Assembly: GCA_028291285.1 (NCBI GenBank)
Contig: JAQGIJ010000337.1
Span: 1-10,832, forward strand
DNA: 10,832 nt
Source of the DNA: Phenylobacterium sp.
Lineage (GTDB): Bacteria > Pseudomonadota > Alphaproteobacteria > Caulobacterales > Caulobacteraceae
Direction: 5' to 3'
In this document: positions 8,401-10,832 of the stretch, piece after piece
Position numbering within the stretch: position 1 is the stretch's first letter
Layout: every line of letters starts with the position of its first letter
Notes under the pieces: model-generated
Seen by the model: only the letters and a program-made list of their open reading frames with translations
Databases searched by the model: none
Told to the model about the DNA's origin: nothing
Position numbers and translations under genes: made by a program

Positions 8401-8681
8401 GGGTTCGACCCCACGAAGTTGACCGTAAGGCCGTCGGCCCTCAGGAGGTCCCACAGCGGGCCGCGATAGCCGCCCACGGTCGTCGAGCCGATGCCGTAGG
8501 TGATCGAGTCGCCGAGCGGCATGATCTTGGGCTCATAGGCGACGACCCCGGTTGCGAGATTGGCGATTACGCCCGTGGCGGCCGTGGCGTAGCTGGCCGT
8601 GTCGTTCCCTGCCCCGCCGTCCAGGGTCTCGTTTCCGGCGCCCCCGACGAGGACATCATCGCCATCCGTGCCAACGCCCAT
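5439..8681 (-). CDS. RTX protein with CE3-like SGNH esterase and long calcium-binding repeat array (1080 aa)
   Basis: This is the paralogue of the 1357-residue protein downstream and probably also an extracellular O-acetylesterase. Residues 1-45 are RTX (DGDDVLVGGAGNETLDGG). Residues 52-257 form the SGNH domain with GDSIT (S59), GYRGPLW, GHGGWTI, GTND (135-138) and GVHPN (H236, candidate acid D232). From about 283 to 985 the protein is a beta-solenoid-like RTX array containing seven TY.V...GD or TYTV..ND units. The C-terminal domain (about 986-1080) ends SSDFLLV, without a Sec signal at the N-terminus. A GTG lies 16 codons upstream at 8729 without any Shine-Dalgarno. ATG at 8681 is preferred because GGAGA precedes it by 7 nt and the paralogue starts with the same MGVGTDGDDVL. 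The gene is transcribed away from the lyase-RTX gene across a 760-bp divergent region. Type I secretion and esterase activity are inferred from family features. Confidence 0.9.
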   Translation of the reverse strand: MGVGTDGDDVLVGGAGNETLDGGAGNDTASYATAATGVIANLATGVVAYEPKIMPLGDSITYGIGSTTVGGYRGPLWDLLRADGLTVNFVGSNPFASIDDPDNEGHGGWTITDIDGQVGTWIPAAQPDVVLLIIGTNDTSRTPRPTTDVLIGRLSHLIDDIIAAQPGHPPKIFIGPSPVPNDNQPADRIAAIQAYDAAIPDLVAQKRAAGVDITFVDMSDLSPSTDMSLPPDPGVHPNPIGYQKIAEHWYDALLTLGTDSGTLAGGPHDQLVSIENLQGSPYQDVLTGTDGPNMLVGLGGADILDGGGGADTMIGGQGNDYYVVDNPGDQLIELTGEGTDTVRTTFTSYVLPANFENLAFIGVGNFVGTGNELVNVITGGAGNDTLDGGLLNDTLIGGAGDDRLIGGSGLDRMEGGAGNDTYSVDAGYDTAIETLSAADGGGIDTVESTRAWTLGPNFENLTLTGTSSVTATGNELANVLIGNLGNNTLDGAAGADTMMGMAGKDTYVVDNVGDVVSEIDPSTGGDAGGYDTVNTSLPSYTLPQYVEVLTTTNTDPSVGFQGTGNELVNVINGGPGADTLSGGNDSVKDTLNGGAGDDTYTVQVNDVVMEAPGAGHDKVLTALTLYTLPDNVEDLVYTGAAAFKGTGNASDNLIVGGAGNDTLDGGLGADTLQAGAGNDTYMVANAGDVVSEADPNTGADAGGVDTVKTTLGYTLASGSFIENLTSLNTDPNVGFQFVGNELANLITGGAGNDTLSGGLDSLKDTLKGGAGDDTYTVLINDGVVEDPGGGRDRVQTAVDAYTLPANVEELVYTGAGAFRATGSGSDNLIIGGAGNDTIDGGLGADTLQGGGGSDTYLVDNLGDIVSETDPNTGADAGGIDTVKTTLGSYTLTSNVENLTYIGTTGAFVGTGNEIDNSITGGAGNDLLHGATGNDILRGGDGADQLYGDDGADKIYGENGPDTLVGGLGADTLSGGADADLFLFTGAVLNNKDQISDFTQGVDKIGIQASGFDPSLAPGALDPAWFVSGTSATAIGHGQFVYTSATKLLSWDPDGQGGAAAVPIATFSLAVNLQSSDFLLV
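5950..7163 (-). repeat. Alternating A/B two-part repeat, period about 525 bp
   Basis: In the 1080-residue protein, long A units (TY.V.N.GDVVSE.DP.TGADAGG.DTV) start at residues 507, 680 and 855. Shorter B units (TYTV..ND.V.E.PG.G.D.V.TA) start at 599 and 774. The array is therefore A-B-A-B-A with a super-period of 173-175 residues. The DNA of the repeats is very similar, for example in the stretches giving ATAGGTGTCGT at about 6110 and 6640. Expansion by duplication of a two-domain block is the simplest explanation. Confidence 0.85.
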
Positions 8682-9440
8682 GATTTGGTCTCCGGCGGGG
8701 TCTGTGAGAAGCTGGCGGTCGGCGCGCACAAGGCGCGCCGAGACTGGCGTTCACCGGCCTCGCGCGCCCTCAGAAAATGGCAGGCCTGCCGTTCTGCGCC
8801 ATAACCCACGTTGAATGTGACCTCCGGTTTCGACTCAGCGGCGGTCACAACGAAGTGCGTTCGCCTTGCTTTTTCAGGCGCCGCGCTCGGGTGGGCGAGC
8901 CGAGCGATCGCCGGGCTGCGCGCCCCTGAGCAGCCTGGCCTCGCATTTTCGAACGAGCCACGGGACTCGTCCCCTCTCATGTCAGGGGCCCACTCGGGAG
9001 CGGGGAGGGCGTAGGGCGCAGGCAGGATGTGCAAACCACGAATGCAATGGCTGAGCCGGATCCACCACGATCTCCGCGGCTTCCGCGAGCGTTTTGGCGC
9101 GCCGAGCCTCAGTCAAGAGACGTACGAGCAAGGCAGAGGATCAATCGTGCCTCAATTATGACAGGTCTTGATTTATAAATAAGACAGATGATCGTCACAA
9201 TCGTGGAGACGTTAATCCAGTAATTTCTGAGAAGACGCATTCATGACACGTTTTAGACGAGATTTTATCTCAGGTGTTACAGCAAATTGGGCGCTTTGGG
9301 TGGGACGACTTGCCGCGTTCATTTGCGGCGTCTGCCGTTCTATCCCTTAGCCATGAGGCTGGGCGCCGGTCGGGCGCTCGCCGCAATCAAACCCTTTGGC
9401 TCGCCGGAGCGGTGGCTTCGGCGCGGCAGCGAGGATGACT
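8682..9440. other. Divergent intergenic region, 760 bp, no certain gene
   Basis: This separates the divergently transcribed RTX esterase and lyase-RTX genes. Two small plus-strand frames are visible. One at 9027-9161 gives 44 residues beginning MCKPRMQWLSRIHHDLRGF, with no convincing ribosome binding site (AGG immediately before the ATG). The other at 9243-9350 gives 35 residues beginning MTRFRRDFISGVTANWALW, with a weak GAGAAG 8 nt upstream, AT-rich codons and a hydrophobic middle; it faintly recalls the first helix of polysaccharide flippases. Neither is supported enough to call a gene. The 8730-9020 part is GC-rich and shows only short inverted repeats. Confidence 0.5.
9150..9290. promoter_or_regulatory. 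AT-rich divergent regulatory core with a minus-strand sigma70-like promoter
   Basis: This stretch is clearly AT-rich within GC-rich surroundings. On the minus strand, TTGTGA (9200-9195) and TATAAA (9177-9172) are separated by exactly 17 nt, a plausible promoter toward the 1080-residue RTX gene with a leader of about 490 nt. The -10 lies in the perfect palindrome ATTTATAAAT (9171-9180). A second short palindrome, GAGATTTTATCTC, is at 9259-9271. For the plus strand, ATGACA (9243-9248) with TATCTC (9266-9271) at 17 nt is only a weak candidate. AT-rich regions of this kind can be targets of MucR/Ros-type regulators of exopolysaccharide genes; that link is inference only. Confidence 0.4.
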
Positions 9441-10775
9441 ATGTCGGATTATTTTGACACCACGCCCTACGAACTCCAGAGCCCTGGAAAGTCCTATAGC
9501 TTCAACCAGACCGGGGAGACGTACCGGTTCGAGGTCCACTCCGGCGACAAAGGACGTACGGGCGACACGACGCAAGAGCGCGTAGAGATGTCATCGTCGG
9601 AACATATGAAGTTCGGTCACACCTACACCATGACCTACGACTTCATGGTTGAGCCTGGGGCGGACAACACCGCGAAGTCGGTCAATATCGGTCAGTTCCA
9701 CGGCACGCCTGACGCGAAGGACTATGGCGGCCTCGGGCCGGTGTTCGCCATCAAGCTCGTCGGCGAGAAAATGGCGATCTACGAGCGCTCCGACGCCAAT
9801 GCAATTACGACGGCACGTACGGCGGACAACATTATCTACAAGGACACCAGCGACATTGTTCGCGGCCACTGGTATCAGATGAAGGTCGACATCCGCTTCG
9901 ATCCGCAGGGCCACGGACTCATCGACGTCTGGCGTGATGGTCAGCAGTTGGCGCACTACACGGGCGGCGTCGGCTATAACGACGCCCTCGGCCCCTATTG
10001 GAAGATGGGCATCTATCGCTCACCGGCCGCTGAAAGTCTCGCCGTCGACTATCGCAACTTCAACCTCGTGGACGACGGCTCCGCCGCTCCGCCGCCGGTC
10101 GCGGGTCCCCCGCCGGTCGCGGATCCCCCGCCCGTCGCCGATCCCCCGCCCGTCGCCGATCCCCCGCCGGGGGCGCCGCCGCCGGTGGCGGATCTGCCGC
10201 TCCTGCTGCACGCCGGCAACAACGGCGACCTGCTGGTCGGCGCCGGCGCCGACGACCGGCTGATCGGCGGCGCAGGCGCGGACACGCTGAATGGACTGGC
10301 CGGAAACGACCAGCTCGTGGGCAACGACGGCAAGGACGTGCTGGACGGCGGCGCCGGCGCGGACACGCTCGCCGCCGGCTCTGGCAACGACTATCTTCGT
10401 GGCGGCGACGGCGCCGACCTGCTCAAGGGTAACAACGACGCCGACACCCTGGTCGGCGGCGCCGGCGCAGACACCTTGACCGGCGGCTCGGGGAACGACG
10501 TGTTCCGCTTCGAGAGCCTGGACGGGAGCGTCGACACCATCACCGACTTCAGCCTGAGCGATAAGATCGATGTGAGCTCGCTCGGCGTGAAGAGCGACGC
10601 GGTGTTCGTCAACGGCCTTGGCGCCACCGCCGTGGGTCACGCCGCGCTGCACTACACCGCCTCCGACGGCGCGCTTTACCTGGATCTCAACGGGGGCGAC
10701 GCCTCCGACGCAGTCAAGATCGCCGTGCTCAGCAACCACGCCAGCCTCAGCCACGACGGGTTCGTCTTTGCCTGA
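9441..10775 (+). CDS. Polysaccharide lyase (heparin lyase I-like) with C-terminal RTX domain (444 aa)
   Basis: This is a putative extracellular lyase cleaving a uronic-acid-containing polysaccharide. Residues about 15-210 match the concanavalin-like fold of the heparin lyase I/glucuronan lyase group (PF14099). Visible motifs are ERVEM (46-50), GQFHG (84-88, candidate catalytic H87), [13 protein letters not shown] (141-153), [10 protein letters not shown] (159-168) and KMGIYRS (188-194, Y192). A PPPVA(G/D) linker occupies about 217-252, RTX nonapeptides 260-353, and a C-terminal secretion-type domain runs to the end at DGFVFA. There is no signal peptide. The frame is open back to a TTG at 9396, and ATG codons occur at 9435 and 9441. 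I chose 9441 because GAGG (9431-9434) stands 6 nt before it and the lyase similarity begins soon after. It is divergent from the RTX esterase genes and probably shares their secretion route. Exact substrate is not predictable from the sequence. Confidence 0.88.
   Translation: MSDYFDTTPYELQSPGKSYSFNQTGETYRFEVHSGDKGRTGDTTQERVEMSSSEHMKFGHTYTMTYDFMVEPGADNTAKSVNIGQFHGTPDAKDYGGLGPVFAIKLVGEKMAIYERSDANAITTARTADNIIYKDTSDIVRGHWYQMKVDIRFDPQGHGLIDVWRDGQQLAHYTGGVGYNDALGPYWKMGIYRSPAAESLAVDYRNFNLVDDGSAAPPPVAGPPPVADPPPVADPPPVADPPPGAPPPVADLPLLLHAGNNGDLLVGAGADDRLIGGAGADTLNGLAGNDQLVGNDGKDVLDGGAGADTLAAGSGNDYLRGGDGADLLKGNNDADTLVGGAGADTLTGGSGNDVFRFESLDGSVDTITDFSLSDKIDVSSLGVKSDAVFVNGLGATAVGHAALHYTASDGALYLDLNGGDASDAVKIAVLSNHASLSHDGFVFA
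10089..10160 (+). repeat. Four 18-bp tandem repeats encoding the PPPVA(G/D) linker
   Basis: Four consecutive 18-bp units encode [18 protein letters not shown] and PPPVAD between the lyase and RTX domains, followed by a degenerate [11 protein letters not shown]. The third and fourth units are identical in DNA (CCCCCGCCCGTCGCCGAT). Such a repeat can change copy number by slippage, which would alter linker length without breaking the frame. Confidence 0.85.
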
Positions 10776-10788
10776 TCGCCGGGGAGGC

Positions 10789-10825
10789 AGCCGCGGTTCA
10801 AGTCGCACAAGCGCGGCTGAACCGC
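10789..10825 (+). terminator. Overlapping inverted repeats after the lyase-RTX gene, possible terminator
   Basis: Fourteen bases after the TGA, two stems can form with shared bases. AGCCGCG (10789-10795) pairs with CGCGGCT (10812-10818), and GCGGTTCA (10793-10800) pairs with TGAACCGC (10818-10825). They are mutually exclusive. The position suits a transcription terminator, but no T-tract is visible before the window ends, so rho-independent function is unproven. Confidence 0.4.
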
Positions 10826-10832
10826 CGGTCGC

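Noticed and set aside
8682..8729. Upstream GTG start adding 16 residues to the 1080-residue protein
   Set aside because: No Shine-Dalgarno precedes it, while ATG at 8681 has GGAGA 7 nt upstream and matches the paralogue start.
8567..9034. Minus-strand frame of 155 codons overlapping the start of the 1080-residue gene
   Set aside because: It overlaps the well-supported RTX start out of frame and has no recognisable motif.

Overview
The window looks like a high-GC alphaproteobacterial chromosome or large plasmid segment, of the Methylobacterium/Rhizobiales/Caulobacterales kind. This is inferred from GC-rich codon use, the RTX gene style and the types of IS remnant; no marker gene proves the genus.

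Layout. (1) Bases 1-1170 are a patchwork. They hold the 5' end of a CelD/BioF-like acetyltransferase gene leaving the left edge on the minus strand (1-298), a frameshifted internal piece of an IS110-family transposase (minus, about 490-680), a tRNA-like sequence with encoded CCA but an abnormal anticodon loop (834-910), and the left end of an IS1182-family element with a frameshifted transposase start (about 958-1090). (2) Bases 1171-8681 hold two tandem minus-strand paralogues encoding giant RTX proteins of 1357 and 1080 residues. Each carries an SGNH (GDSL-type) esterase domain resembling carbohydrate esterase family 3 near the N-terminus. The 1357-residue copy adds three near-identical Calx-beta repeats and three bacterial Ig-like repeats. 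The 1080-residue copy instead carries a long RTX array with an alternating two-part repeat. The 191-bp gap between them contains a row of three adjacent inverted repeats. (3) Bases 8682-9440 are a divergent intergenic region with an AT-rich core at about 9150-9290 and a plausible minus-strand promoter. (4) Bases 9441-10775 on the plus strand encode a polysaccharide lyase (heparin lyase I/PF14099-like) joined through a PPPVAD linker to an RTX domain.

How it fits together. None of the three intact proteins begins with a Sec signal peptide. All carry GGxGxD nonapeptide repeats and end in a similar acidic-plus-hydrophobic tail (DFIFT, DFLLV, DGFVFA), the usual design of type I secretion substrates. 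Two putative polysaccharide O-deacetylases and a lyase side by side suggest an extracellular set that trims or remodels an acetylated polysaccharide, either the cell's own exopolysaccharide or a plant polymer. The neighbouring CelD-like gene agrees with an envelope or exopolysaccharide setting. No type I transporter genes are present in the window, so it would have to be encoded elsewhere.

The most unusual points are the insertion of the esterase domain inside an RTX repeat unit in both paralogues, the different accessory domains acquired by the two copies, and the odd tRNA-like sequence among IS debris.
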